Part shown: piece by piece, positions 10,584 to 22,960 of the stretch
How positions within the stretch are numbered: the first letter of the stretch is position 1
Layout: the number at the start of each line of letters is the position of its first letter
Assembly: GCA_015680685.1 (NCBI GenBank)
Contig: MNCI01008572.1
Coordinates: 401,969 to 465,968, forward strand
From: Gnetum montanum
Lineage: Eukaryota; Streptophyta; Gnetopsida; Gnetales; Gnetaceae
Direction of reading: 5' to 3'
Length of the DNA stretch: 64,000 nt
Program-made: the position numbers and the translations under genes
Notes under the pieces: generated by a model
Told to the model about the DNA's origin: nothing
The model's input: the letters and a program-made list of their open reading frames with translations, nothing else
The model's database searches: none

Positions 10584-13500
10584 ACATGCAAGTGTGCAAG
10601 CTAGTGCAATGCAAACTAAGGTAACGTATGCACAACAAACAAAGGTGAAGAGTGGGCGGGGATTAGACGTGTCTTTGGCAGCAAGGGAGTCTTGATTATG
10701 TGGTTGTTTCTTAGTCAGACATGGTCTAGGAGGCATGCTAGTTTGCTCTAGGAGGCTTTCAGTTTTTACCCCTTGTTCGGGCATTTTAGCTCTAGGTGTT
10801 GTGTTTGTTGTTGTGGGTGTTGCTTCAAGAGGCTCCTCTTTCAAGACCTGTGACATGTCCATGTTGTGGTCAACTTGAAAAGGAGTGTTGTCGCCATGTA
10901 TAATGACTTGTCCACGTTCATATGGAAGGTGGATTTCTTGATGTATCGGTGAGGAAACGGCTCGTTGTTGTGCTAGCCATGGTCTGCCAAGAATCATGTT
11001 GAAACTAGGCATCTCTTCTATGACAGTGAACTCTGCGTTGGTGGGGAATTGTTCACCTACCACAAAGGCTAAGTTGATTTTGCCCTTAACTGTGACACAC
11101 GACCCATTGAAAGATTTTAAACACATGGTTTCTGTTGGCATGATCTCATCTGCCATGCCTAGTTTGTCGATGACGGAGTATAGAACTACGTTTGTTGCCG
11201 CACCGTCATCAACGTGCACTCTACGAATGGTACATTGCCCAACACGTACACTAATCGATAATGGAGCTGTTGTGACTTCCCCTCGTTTGGGGTTGACTTT
11301 AACTGCATCGTCACGGAAGGCTAAGGTGTTGGAACCCAATTCTTGTGGTGTGTGTTGTGAAATCATTGCACGGATGGATTCCATGTTAGCAGGGATGTTC
11401 TCTGTAACAGGAATGGACGCTAGTGTTTGTGCTAAGGCTTCACGATGAGCCGATGATGTCATGACCAGGTCGTACAAACTCATGGTTGTGTTCTTTTGTT
11501 TGAGCGTTTGTTTCACCTGGGCCAGTGTAGCTACAAAGTCTGTGTTGTCTGCCGTTGTGTTGGTTGCCTCTATATGGGTTGAGGGCTTGGGCCTGGTTTG
11601 TTTGGGATTAGGGGCAGGGCCCCCAGTGTTTAGTTGTTGTATATTAGGTGTATCCTTTGTTTCAGCTGTGGGTATTGTTCGTTGTTCGTTTGTCCTCTTC
11701 TGCTGCCATTTGGTAGGCTTATCCGTGTTGTTGGCAGGGTTGACTCTTAAGGGAGGGGAGGTTGAGATGTTTCCTACGGTTGGGCACTGGGTAGGTGAGG
11801 GGCCATCACGTGGTGACACCTTTATGACAAATGGTAGTTTGGGAGGTGTCGTTGTTGTTTGACTAGCTTGTTGTGGCACCTTGATAACGAAGGGTTTCTT
11901 TGCTGTTGTCGTTGGTGCAACATGCCAGTTTAATGTCTTAGCGGACGTATGTGGTGGTACTTTGACCACAAAGGGTGTTTTTAGTGCTCGGGATTGTGTT
12001 GAATCTTGCCAGTTTAACGTCTTAGCGGACGTTTGTGGTGATGGTACTTTGACCACGAAAGGTGTCATCGATGCTCTAGGTGTCACATTGATGACGATGG
12101 GAGGCCCCTTGCTCATGGAGGTGGAGGGGATTGTTGCCTTGCTGGGAGGCACATGAATCACAAAAGGCTGCCGCACAGGTTTAGGCTTACTATCTATGCC
12201 AATGGAGTTTATGACATAGGGGGCATCGTCTGTGCTCGGTTGATTCAGGGTGTTGGTGTTTAGTTGGCCCCATTCTATCATTGCTTGTAGATCATCCTTT
12301 AACGCATGACAGGTGTCAGTATTGTGACCAGACATCTGGTGGTAATGACAGAATTGGTCTAGCTTGAAGTGTCGTGGAACCAGGGGCTCGTTTGGTGCTA
12401 CTAAGGTGGGGTTCCTCAGTAGTTCGCAGTACCTGTCATGTCGGCGGCGAACATTCTCCGCTACGTGTTTGTATTGGATTTGCCCGGCTTTAAGGAGGTG
12501 CTCTAGTAGTTCTGAAGGTCGCGCAGGTAGTGATGTGTACTTAGAGTGATCCTTGTGCTGAAAGTTGGGCCTTGGGGCGGCCCTTGTTGTTGTAGGCAGG
12601 TTGGTACTGGTATTAGTTGTTTTTGTGCTTGCGGCTACAGTTTCCATTGTTGCCTTTTGTTTGGCAACGTGTTGGTTCTTGTAAGCCACATAGGCGGGGT
12701 CATTACTGGTTTGTGCCGCTTGTTCAATGTTCTTGATCTGTGTGAACGCTTCGCTCAACGTTTGAGCACTTAGGTAGTACAGTTTTGACTTAATGAAGTC
12801 ATTCACGGCTCCCTTCAGAATTGTAAGCAAATACTTTTCAGGGATGGGCTCATGAAGTTCGTTAAGGGCTGCACTCCATCGTTGGATGAACTTTTGCACA
12901 GGCTCAAGTGGTGCTTGTTTCACCTATATCAGACTGTCTAGTGTAGCTTCAGGCTTGAAGTTGTACTTAAACCGCGTAACGAACTGATGTAACAGATCCT
13001 CTAGAGAGGATATGGAGTTACGAGGCAAGGCTCGGTACCAGTCTAAGGCTACACCCATTAAGGACATAGTGAACACTCGCAAGATTACGTGGGGCCAAGC
13101 TTGAAGCAATAGAGTTTCTGATCGAAACGTAACTAAGTGAGCGTTTGGATCTCCCTCCCCATTGTACTTGGTTAACTGGGGCAATGCGATTCCCTTGGGT
13201 AAAGCTAATGGTGGCACTGAAGAGCTAATTGGATCGTCGCGATAGAAATCTAGTACTTTAACTTGTTCAGTGTTGTCAGCTTTGAGTTGCTTTATCTCAT
13301 TCGCTAATGCTTGCATCATCTGTTTTGCTTCTACCCACTCTTGATCGATAGGCAGATTAGTTGGTTGGGGAGGTTGTTGGGTCGTCATTTTTTACTGTGG
13401 AGTGATGTTTAGAGTTGCGGTTGTGGGGTGTGGCACATTGAAGTGAGTGGGTTGTTGAATAAGGGGTATGGCCCCTTGCCTAGCCACAAACTGTGAAGCG

Positions 13501-14027
13501 ACACCCTGGATGTGCGGGGACGATGTAGTGAAAGTGGCCCCATGCGTTTGCACGTGTGGTATGTACTGGGTGGAGATGGGGGTGGGTAATCTCTGTTGGG
13601 GTACTGGTGCTTGTGTGCTCATTGACACTTGGTGAGTGGTTGTTTGTCCCATGCGAGGATGGACTGATGGTTTCATGTAGACATGGGGACTGAGGGTGTG
13701 GTATGAATCCTCAGGTTCAGATTGTGCCTCGAAGTTATCTACATCGTGTTGGTTTTGGGGCTCCTCATTGGGTCACCGTGAGTTTTGGCTCCTTGCCAGA
13801 AGGAGCTGGGAGATGAGTTTATGCTGAGACTCAGAAAGGGGGATGACGTCATATACAGAGGGAACAAATTCATGACCTCCCATGTATATGTGCTCGAAGT
13901 TTCGTTTTGCCTCATGTTCTATGGTGTCAAGAGGAGGGTTGGCCTGAATCTTCACACAAATGTAGTTATACTGTTCTTGTGTGGGGACTATGAGGGCACG
14001 TGCGTTGGAGTTTTGGGATGATTCCAT
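10566..14027 (-). pseudogene. Element B gag-protease polyprotein (three in-frame stops)
   Basis: A single minus-strand frame of 1153 codons from ATG 14027 to TAA 10566, with stops only at codons 85 (TGA), 212 (TAA) and 368 (TAG) and no frameshift. The N-terminal 270 residues are Gln/Pro/Thr-rich with a conserved start (YNYICVKIQANPPL). The gag core follows (about 275-480: LPQLTKYNGEGDPN, ALDWYRALP, FIQRWSAALNEL), then a zinc-knuckle-like C/H block (CHYHQMSGHNTDTCHALKDD). A long Pro/Thr-rich linker has repeated PFVVKVP and SAKTLNW motifs. The retropepsin domain has its active-site Asp at about residue 941 (VHVDDGAATNVV) and the flap/C-terminal ILGRPWLAQQRAVSSP. The last 30 residues are hydrophobic and Cys-rich. 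Gag builds the particle and protease cuts it. No pol follows. Confidence 0.88.
11927..12032. repeat. Two hairpin units inside the gag-protease coding sequence
   Basis: At 11927-11947 and 12011-12032 the same AGTTTA-stem-TTAGCG-stem unit occurs within the coding frame and gives the peptide SAKTLNW twice. The second has a 6-bp stem (AACGTC/GACGTT). Confidence 0.8.
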
Positions 14028-14344
14028 GGTAATGTGTGACGGGGTAACTTATGAGCTAGCTAACAAGTGCCGAGTGTGTTTCGGGTTGAGTGTGCAAAGT
14101 ATCCGACGTGTGAACACTGAAAATTTTTCTAAGTGTCTAGCGTGTACAATGTAAACGGGAGAAAATTTGGCTAAGTATAAAATTATGAACCATAGTCGTA
14201 CGCAGATGGCGATTTCGGGTAAGAGGAAGTCATCTCAGAATCGTTATGTTGTGTGTATTGTATGCCTTAGACAAGGTGATCCATGTTGGTGCGAATCGCA
14301 GCGAATTCGGCTTTGAAACGAGCTCGTTTTGGGTGTTTTTGTTG

Positions 14345-14777
14345 AAAAAAACACTGTAGCGGTACTGTAGCAATACTGTAGCAACATAAACACTGTAGCA
14401 GCGTATACGCCCGAACACTGTAGCTTACGCTTACGCTGACACTGTAGCTTACGTTTACCCTGACACTGTAGCTTACGCTTACGCTGACACTGTAGCTTAC
14501 GCTTACTCTGAGACACTGTAGCTGCGTAAAACACTGTAGCAGCGTAGATGCTGGGGTTTCAGTTTGGCAGCATAGACGCTGTAGTTTGTTAGCAGCGTAG
14601 ACGCTGGGGTTTAGTTTGGCAGCGTAGACGCTGTAGTTTGTTAGCAGCGTAGACGTTGGGGTTTAGTTTGGCAGCGTAGACGCTGTAGTTTGTTAGCAGC
14701 GTAGACGCTGGGGTTTCAGTTTGGCAGCGTAGACGCTGTAATCTGTTGGCAGCGTAGACGCTGGGGTTTCAGTTTTG
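14345..14777. repeat. Tandem palindrome array in the leader of element B
   Basis: There are two tandem blocks. At about 14410-14520 four 24-base units contain CACTGTAGCTTACG. At about 14540-14777 about 4.5 units of 52 bases each contain two copies of AGCGTAGACGCT (AGCGT-AG-ACGCT inverted repeat). The motif is shared with the U3 array of the same element. The block ends in a single N at 14778, so its true length is unknown. Confidence 0.85.
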
Positions 14778-14778
14778 N
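14778..14778. other. Single-N assembly join
   Basis: The N joins the leader array directly to a point 207 bases inside the 5' LTR (compare 7666-7872 of the other LTR). The 5' LTR end, the primer site and an unknown part of the array are therefore missing from the assembly. Confidence 0.85.
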
Positions 14779-15854
14779 TAAATGTAAACCGTAAACAAGC
14801 ACGATAATGTAAATGAGCCTGTAAACGTAAACTGAAAAACAAAGAAAACTGGGCAAAATGTAAACTGTTTTGTATTGAGAATTGATTACAAAGTGCACCG
14901 GTCCAAATGCAGTTGTGGCTTTGACACAAGGCAGACGAAAGGCCTCGGCTCTGGTTTGCAGCCTAATTGCTCTTGGTCTGCTCTGTTAGAAATTTTTTGT
15001 CCCCCCGTGAAAACGCGAAAAACTGGGCTATTTATAGGGGTAGGGTTACCGGGGAAATCGGACTGGGAGACACGTGGCGTATAGACCGGGCGTGCACATT
15101 TAGAAACTTGGTATACGCTGGGCGTATACGCTACATCAGGCCAACGTATACGCTGGGCGTATACGCTGGACTTGTTGGGCGTGTGAACTTGGGTGGACGC
15201 TGGGCATAGACGCTGGGCGTATACGCTGAGCGTATACGCTGAGCGTAGACGCTGGACTTGCTGGGCGTGTGAACTTGGGTGGACGCTGGGCGTAGACGCT
15301 GGGCGTATACTCTAATGGATGCTGGCGTATACGCTGGGCGTATACGCTGAAACACTGTAGCATTTACGCTGGAGCACTGTAGCAGTTACGCCGGAGCACT
15401 GTAGCAATTATGCTGGGGCGTACACGCTGGGCGTATAGGAATGGAAGATCATCATTTGGAGCCCAAAATTTGATTTTCAAGTGCCTGTGACCTGCTGAGG
15501 ACCCTGGGGAAGGTCCTGGGGGGTCTAGACACTCCACTTTAGCATTTTTTGAGGAGTTTTTGAGCCCCAAAAGTTGCCCTATGCTGGGCCTTACGCTGGG
15601 CATGTGTAGGCCAGCGTACAGGATGCATACCTAGTGAAAGCTAAGTATTTTGAGCTCAAAATTTGCCAAGTTTGATGCCGGATGTCATCGTAGTCTTCTG
15701 TGGGTCCCAGGGAACTTTTACTTGCTTGCTTTGACTTCGTTTGATGCTATTTTGAGGCTTTCAAGCTTGGTCATGCTAAGGACCCACATGACTTAGCTTA
15801 ATTTCTGTCTTCAAGTGTTAGCCAAAATTTTCTTTTTTTTTTTGTGGTGTTTCA
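14779..15854 (-). repeat. Element B 5' LTR (inner ~207 bases missing)
   Basis: It corresponds to 7873-8950 of the other LTR, including the TATA box at 15028-15038 and the palindrome array at about 15095-15430. It ends TGTTTCA at 15854, followed by the duplication TTCAC. Confidence 0.9.
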
Positions 15855-15859
15855 TTCAC
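15855..15859. repeat. Target-site duplication TTCAC, right copy (element B)
   Basis: Identical to 7661-7665. Confidence 0.9.
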
Positions 15860-16460
15860 AACTATTTGTAATGAAATCCTTTTTATTGTTGTAAATAACC
15901 TCTTTCTAGTATTCCTTAGGTTAAGATTTTTCTAAATTTTATGGATTACTTCTCTTACTTAACCCATTCGTCAGTCTTTCCACTAACAACATCAAGCAAT
16001 CAATCTATCACAATCATAACCTAGCTAGATAAAATCATCGACAAGACAAGGTATTCAGCCATTATCTATTGCACTATATATAATAATCCTTGGTTTTGTT
16101 GTGATTGTAGTGGGAAGTGTGGATTGGAAGTGGGATTGTCGTCACCAAGGAAAATGCAACCATATCACTCACAGGAGATTGTTCATGATCGCTGGATCTC
16201 TTCTATCTCTCTCTGATTCTTCTGTTGCCAAGAGGGGTTGGATGTCCTTTGGATCCATTGGTGTTTTTTCCTATTGTCATGAACACCCATTTTTGTACAC
16301 AATTATAATATTCTATGCTCAAGCACTTCTGTATTTGTCTATTTTCTCTATGTCACTCTGCATGTCAGTCAAATAAGCCACACCCACTAATATATTTTGT
16401 AAAGGACTTGTTCCTCTTATTCTATACTCAAGGATGACTTTTCATTCAATCATGGGGGTA
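15860..16460 (+). mobile_element. Element A 3' untranslated region, right part
   Basis: It continues the F-family 3' region after the B insertion and aligns with the reverse complement of F 40860-40247. A G-rich polypurine tract CATGGGGGTA at 16451-16460 abuts the LTR. A 91-residue open frame at 16101 is not preserved in F and is not called. Confidence 0.75.
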
Positions 16461-17313
16461 AGATAAATTATGTTTTTCAATACTTCGATATTAGGGTGGC
16501 CGCGATATCAGGTACACGATATCGGGTACATGATATTGTGCCCTAAGATGTGATATCATACATTTGATATCACAGGGTTACTCTCGGGTCTATAAATACA
16601 GTACCCAGATGCATAATTGGGAGTAAGTTTTTGGAAGTCAAGTAGCAGAACTCTTATAGTTTGTCCATTTGAAAGTTATAATATTCTCCAGCAGGAGGTC
16701 TAAGTGTGAACAGATCTTTATTCAAGCATTAATGTACCTAAGCATACCATTGTGTTGGCAATAAAGACAAAGTCGTTGATTCATTCCTTGGAGCACTTGA
16801 GACTTTCTTTCTTATGCATTTATATTTTATGAAATTTATGTAAATATTATTTATATAGAAATTAATTTTTATCAATCAAGAAAATCATTAAAATACAGAA
16901 GCATGACCCCTTCAAACATACATGTGACACTTGGTAGCTCAAAAATGATTAGCATTTGACAACCTAGTAGTGTTCACATAAAGTTCAGGATGTGTCTGGA
17001 AAGAGGGAATGGTTACTTGTGTTAGGATAGTTTAGACCATAGTTTACTTATTAATTAATCACTCTTACTTTCATCTTTGTTCTAGATGAGTAATTTCATA
17101 AAAACACAAAATAAAAAAAATCTTATGCCTCAGTTACGCTTAACCATAAAATTGCATTTCACAAGTGGGATTGGGAACACAATGAACAGACAACATACAC
17201 ACACTATTTAGCTCTAGCATACTTAGTAATTATAGCTTATGGAATTTGACCAGATCGCACATGAATGCCTATGATTCATATGGTTGGACGTAGGGGTACC
17301 TTGCCACTCATCA
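16461..17313 (+). repeat. Element A 3' LTR
   Basis: 853 bases matching the two LTRs of element F (39396-40246 and 47802-48670, opposite strand). The first base pair reads AG instead of TG; it ends CCACTCATCA. The TATA box TATAAATA lies at 16591-16598, and five GATATC-type palindromes at 16500-16580 lie just upstream. Confidence 0.85.
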
Positions 17314-19198
17314 ATGGACTACCATCATTTCCTTGATCAATCTTTCATACTTTGCCACATGAGAATTGAAAATGGTAGTTGAAAGATTGGAGTAAATCAA
17401 AAGGTGATGTTATGATGGTAGCAAGACTAGCCTTGTGGTCAATTTAAGCTCTATCAAAGTGCATAATAGCCTCATAGTCCTCAAGTACTTCATTGACAAT
17501 GTTAACATGCTCATAAGGGAACTCAAGGTTAATGTTTGCATGATCTTCCACTAGGGAAGTTGTGAGTTGTGCTACTATAGCTTCACCTTTTGTTGAGGCT
17601 TTAGAGATGTAATGTAGATCAAACTTAGTTATCATGGATTTCCAATAGGGATATTTAGCTACTTTTATAAATATTAGTTGCTATGGATTTAAGCACATTA
17701 TCCTTATGAATGACATTGACTTAGCACCTAAAAAGGTAGTGTCTCCACTTCTTCAATTTCAAGACTAAGGCTAGAAAATGCTTCTCCACTTTGGCGTATC
17801 AGGTCTCATAGGTAATTAATGCATGGCTTAGATAGTATATGGGCATCTTTGCTGCATCATCTTGTTTTTGAAAGAGTAGAGAGATAATGGATGCATCAAA
17901 GATAGCAAGGTAGATGTAAAAAGGTTTATCCTTTTGTGGTGGATAGATAATGGGTAGTTGTGCTAACTCTTGCTTCAGCTTTTAAAAGCCTTCTTGGCAT
18001 TGAGCCATCTACTCATAGTGATCTTAAGAAAGTGTTGCATCAGTTGTAGCTTATTTGTAAGCTTGGAAATAAAGCTACAAATAAATTGTAATCTACCTTG
18101 TAATCCCCAAAGCTTCTTAAGATTAGTTAGCACTACTAAGTTGGTTATGGCCTTAACCTTATCAAGATCGACATGTATCCCTACCTTAGATACTACAAAG
18201 CCAAGAATCTTACCTATTTTAATGTCAAAGACACACTTATTAGGATTAAGCCTAAGTTCACATTTAAGGCATCATTTGAGCACAAGGTCAAGGTCATGCA
18301 CATGATCATTGGCTATCTTAGATTTAACTACTATGATGTCCACATAGTCATTAAGTAATCTTAAGATGTATTCACTAAAGTTATACATCATGGCTCATTG
18401 ATAGGTTGAACTTGCATTCTTTAGACCAAAAGGCATCATGGTATAACAAAAGGTTTCCCAAGGGATCATGAAGGTTGTACAAAGTTGATGCTTTGGGTTA
18501 ATCCTAACTTGGTTATATCCCAAAAACTCGTCCATGAAGGATAATAAGGCATGTCTAGCCATAGTATCAATAAGTTGGTTAATACTAAGGGAAATCATCT
18601 TTAATAGTTACCCTATTTAGGTCTCAAAAATAAATACAAATGTGTATACTCCCATTTTTCTTAGGGACTACCACTATGTTAGACACCCAATTGACATAAT
18701 TGACAACCCAAATGAAACTAGCTTGATACAATTTCATGATCTCATCATGAACTACCCGGGCTAAATATGATTTAATCCTATGAACCTTTTACTTAACTAG
18801 TTTGATACTAGGGTCAAGTATGATGTTGTGTTCCACTAGGTGTGGATTAATTCTTGGCATATCTTCATATGACCAGGAAAAGGCCTTAATGTTGTCTTGG
18901 AGGACCTTGGCGATGCCTTGAGCTTATTGAGGTTCTAGCAAGGAACTTAATTTTAGTATTTTCTCCTTACCACTATGTGTTGTGACACGAACCTGAAATA
19001 GAGAGTCTTCAATAATGTCACCAACCTCAAGGTTAATGGTTTTAACTAGGTGTTTAGGAAATTCAAGAGGCCTTTCTATAGAGGCTATGTGATCGACTGG
19101 GCTCTCAAGCTCAAGATCTAGGTAATTACGATCAACGAATCATTCAACATCACCATGAGCTCTACTTAGGCTCAAAGGAAAATTAATGTTCTTTTAGG
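17314..19198 (-). pseudogene. Element C pol fragment: reverse transcriptase, RNase H, start of archaeal-type RNase H
   Basis: Minus-strand frames give a pre-RT linker (LEFPKHLVKTINL), then FSWSYEDMP, VVPKKNGS, FMDEFLGYNQVRI and FCYTMMPFGLKNASSTYQ. The Y-V-D-D box survives only as DYVDIIVVKSK. RNase H remnants and the tether (KASTKGEAIVAQL) follow, then the start of a second RNase H (YEAIMHFDRA, VAKYERLI near 17340). The order RT, RNH, aRNH is that of classical Tat elements. Many stops and frame shifts. It is cut on the left by the end of element A and on the right by the LTR of L1. Confidence 0.8.
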
Positions 19199-21915
19199 TG
19201 TTCATACTCCAATCCTATACATCAATCATAAGCACCTTAAGTTATAATTGTGTGATAAAATGAGAAAATAATGTCAAAACAATGCAAAATACTCTAGTAA
19301 TAATGCATAAATAAGTCAAAATATATTACACTAATGGTCAAACATGTTCAAAAAATATTTTAAGAGGTAGGTTACAGAAAATAGGGTGAGATAAAGAGTA
19401 AAAGGTGTAAAATAAGACCAAATGATGACCGAATGGGGCCAAATGGTAACCAAATAATGGTAGAACCCCATCGAATGAAGTCAAACAAGGTCATACTGAT
19501 AACCAATGATATTAATTGATGTCAAATCAAGTCAAATAAGTTAAAATGATGCTAAATGATAGTAATATTTGATGGAAGAAGATCAAATGATGGGAAAATG
19601 ATGAAAATGAAGCTAAATGACATTATATGATATGACAAGAAAGGTCAATAATGCATAACATGATAAAATCTAGTCAAAACACAATGGAAGAAGGCCAAAC
19701 CAGTTAATGTGGGAAACATGTGGTAAAACATGATTAATATTGATCAATAAAGGCCTCATTTTGCTAGTTTTATGCCTTAGTGGTCTACAGTGGGAGGGTA
19801 CAGGGTCAATGGAAGAGTTTGGGCACTTGGGAAGGTTATTTTGAGCTTGTTTGAAAGTAAAAATAAGGTCCTTTTGAAAAAATACATTGGAACATACAAA
19901 ATATATGCTAGCTAGCATATCATTGGTAGGATCTAGCATATCATTTCCCAAAATGTGAATTCCAAGGTTCATTAGGACTTGTTTTGGGATTTTGATAACC
20001 TAAATTGATAGCATAGTGGACTGGGAACGGAAATTGGTCAACTTTGGTGTTGATTTGATCCCTTGAATGTCCCAAATGCTACCTAGAGCTGAAAACTATG
20101 TTGGCTAGCATATTTTTCCATAGTTCTAGTGTATCTTTACATAGAAAATTGATTTATAGTATCTCAGGTTTGAAATTCTTGTTCCAGAAAACTTCCAAGG
20201 CAATTTAGACATGTCACGGTTGTCAAATGGTCATTTGGAAGCTAAAATGAGTCAATTTAAGATCAATATTAAGTCAAATACTTGAAAAATATGCTAGATA
20301 GCATATATTTAATTAAAATTAGAATTTTCATGCTAAAATCAAGGTCAAATGATAGTTGGTTTCAAGATTGAAGGTTTCGGGATTCTCCAGGCTTCCTTAG
20401 TCAAATTTCAAATCATTCAAAATGTGGTTAGGCTATCAAATCTACCTTGGAGATAAAGGCTATGCTAACTAGTGTAGTTTTAGAAAAATATTAATTTCTG
20501 GAAAGTTTAGAGTATCAATTGACTAAGTGTTTTTGGTTCCTAGGGCTGCTAGTATTCATGGCCATGGTCAAGGCTCAAAATTGTTGATTTCAAATATCAT
20601 TGGAACCTTGATATATAAATATTTCTTAAATATATGCTGGAAAACATATTTTTGGGTTCCTTCAATGTAGTTTTGCATAAAAGGATTAATTTTGATCATT
20701 TTCAACTTAGTTTTTAGGGTTTGGTGGCTATCATGGGCTCTAACAGGGTTCTGGTGTTGGATTGGTGCATTTGGAGGTTGATTTGACATGTTGATAACTT
20801 ATTATTAGGTTTTCATGGAAACAATACATTGGCCAACATAGTTTTGGCCTCTTCTATTGTATCGTTTAAGTTTTCATTAGTATTAACTAGTTTTTAACTT
20901 GTTTTTTAGCTTTTCAAGGTCACTAGAGGCTCCAAGAAGGTCTAAAGGCTAGGGTGTGCAATTTTGAAGGTTTTTGAAAATATTATTGATTCATTATGAT
21001 TCCAATCTCTAAAAAGATATGCTAGCCAATGTATTTTTGGCCTCTTCAAGTGTATCTTTTGGGATTTTACTAGTTTTCACCTATTTTTGACACGTTCTTT
21101 GGCTTTCAAAAGTCATTGGAGGCTTTAAGGAGGTATGGAGGTTAGAATTTGTTGTTTTGAGGGATTTTTGATGCATTATTGATTCATTTGATGGTCAATC
21201 TTCAAAACGATATGTTAGTCATCATAGTTTTGCAGTCCTATAGTGTAACTTTTCAAGAATCATAGATTTTAAGTTGCTTTTGATGAGTTCTAGGAGATTT
21301 TGGGGCTAGCAGAGGATCTAGCTAGGGTTCAAGGCTAGATGTAATCATTTTGAGGTTAATTGAAGGTTTGGTTAATGTCAATCATCTTCATCTCTAGTAA
21401 AAATATGTTGGCCATTGTAGTTTTAGCTTTGCATAGCATAGTTTTTCAAAAATGGCTTATTTTGGTATGAGTTTTGCTCACTTTTACCACTTAGGATCCT
21501 TTGGTATTAATGTCTAGGTTTCTAGTTTGATATAAGACTTTATTGATTTTAATAATCCAAGGATGGATGGCTAGGGGAGGTATCTTGATTATAGTTGGTA
21601 CTTGAAATCCATTCCAAGGATTATTTGGACATTAATCCTATTTAATCTTTTTTTAGGAGGTGTAAATTACATTGTATTGAGATTTTTAATAGTATATTTG
21701 GGAGGTGCCAAGTGGGGTCCATCAAAGTTTAAATTATTATTAGGCATTAATTTTCCCACAAACCTAGTGTAATTTTTATTTTTCATATGTGAACATGGAG
21801 TTATGTGGGAGTTGTGGGCATGGGAGGTTTATTGTACTAATACATAAGTATTGGAAGGCTTCCAACATTAAAATTTTGCATAAAAAATTTTCTACAATCT
21901 AGTTCTTGTAGGTGG
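19199..21915 (-). mobile_element. Element L1 long LTR (judged 3' LTR, minus sense)
   Basis: It shares its left terminus with L2: TGTTCATACTCC here and TGATCAAATC at 57074, both followed by CATAAGCAC and TTAAG. The flanking sequences are unrelated (pol of C here, gag of E there), which marks a true element end. The order resembles the LTR of element B: TG end, ATAATGCAAAA repeats, a CATAAAAC box on the minus strand (19766-19787), then a palindrome array. The far LTR end lies in or beyond the H insertion and was not found. Orientation is inferred from that similarity. Confidence 0.6.
19903..21425. repeat. ~193-bp tandem array with central palindrome (L1, 9 units)
   Basis: The palindromic core starts at about 19903, 20095, 20289, 20460, 20631, 20824, 21017, 21211 and 21405, spacings of 192, 194, 171, 171, 193, 193, 194 and 194. 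The first core is a perfect 18-base palindrome (ATATGCTAGCTAGCATAT, 19903-19920). The others are decayed forms such as TATGTTGGCTAGCATA. Between cores the units are only weakly similar (recurring phrases on TTTTGGCCTCTTC and TGTATC). Confidence 0.85.
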
Positions 21916-22909
21916 TGTTAACCTTTTGGTGTGTCAAAATGTTAAGTAAAATGGAGTATAAGGATTTTTTTTATGTTTGTGTGGTTGATTTTTTTTTGTA
22001 GGGAAAAAGTGTGGACAAGGACTTCATAGAACTCAAGGACAAGAAATAAGAACTTGGATTGAGACAAGAAGGCATGTAGAAGTTTAATTACATGGACAAG
22101 AAATGAAGATTTCAAAGTGTAAAGAGAGTTGAAGAAAGGTGTATCCAAGAAACAAAAGACGTCTTGGAAAAATTGAAGGCAGCATAGGAGAAGACATTTC
22201 TATAAAATAGTAAAAATCTTTCTTGAGAGAAAGATGTCTTTCATTAGAAGAAGACATCTCTAGTGACCATTAGTTAGCCATTGCATGAGTTCTGAGATTA
22301 ATTTGAAAACATATTAGCTATAAGAAGACTTCATTCTCATTGGGGATAGAGCAAGCTATCGCACTATCAATTGTATGCATCAAGCAATTATTGTTGTTCT
22401 TCATTGTACAATCTTTTGTGTGTTGTAATTGGTTAAAGTGAGCTATACCTAAAAGTGTAAGAATCAAAAAACTTAGTTGCATTCTTTCCTTATGAATTTT
22501 ATTCTCTATTGTTGTCATGCAGGGTTGATGTGATTCTTGTGGGAAAGCATCTTGCTTGAGCTTGTCAGGATCCTACAAGATTAAGTGTTGGTGTAGTGCC
22601 ACAACACTCTAGAGAAAAACTCAAGTTGTAAAGATTATGGGATCCTAGAAATCACATTCTAAGCTTTTTGGGACCTCATGGGGTTCAGTGGATTTGTAGT
22701 ATCAAATCACTAGAGCTTATATAGGGTGTGGTACCCTTCAAATTACATTTGAGAGAAACAAAGTTTAGAGGTGTGCTTGCAAACTACCCTTTGAGTGTGG
22801 ACTACCCAAGTTGTGAGACCATGTTAATTTTGGTATGTGCTTTGCCATACAAAATTTTTAATTTGAAGAACTTATTTATCCTTCCCTTCTAAGTTCAATG
22901 ATCCTCAAG

Positions 22910-22921
22910 TGGTCTTGGAGC
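22910..22921 (+). other. Primer binding site of element H (tRNA-iMet type, degenerate)
   Basis: TGGTCTTGGAGC resembles the consensus TGGTATCAGAGC and lies just after the left LTR and 40 bases before the gag ATG. Confidence 0.6.
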
Positions 22922-22960
22922 CTGGTACTCTTCTTCATCATTAACTTCAAAGAGTGAATA

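Larger units (their letters stand above)
7666..15854 (-). mobile_element. Element B: young gag-protease-only LTR retrotransposon
   Basis: It is about 8.2 kb, flanked by the 5-bp duplication TTCAC, with terminal TG...CA and two long terminal repeats (7666-8950 and 14779-15854 as assembled). Read on the minus strand the order is 5' LTR, repeat-rich leader, gag-protease frame, hairpin array, about 1.1 kb of non-coding sequence, polypurine tract, 3' LTR. There is no reverse transcriptase, RNase H or integrase, so it must have moved with enzymes made by a relative (Tat-type Ty3/gypsy by its gag and protease). The LTRs differ at a few percent of positions where I compared them, so it is the youngest well-delimited element here. 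Confidence 0.9.

Noticed and set aside
10996-12773. Several plus-strand frames of 60-150 codons
   Set aside because: They lie antisense to the clearly coding minus-strand gag-protease frame of B and have no recognisable domain.
14345-14777. Possible CRISPR array from regularly spaced repeats
   Set aside because: Repeats and spacers are both repeated, the setting is a plant LTR element leader, and no Cas-like gene is present.
16101-16376. 91-codon frame as a small gene
   Set aside because: The homologous 3' region of element F does not keep it open; it lies in element A untranslated sequence.
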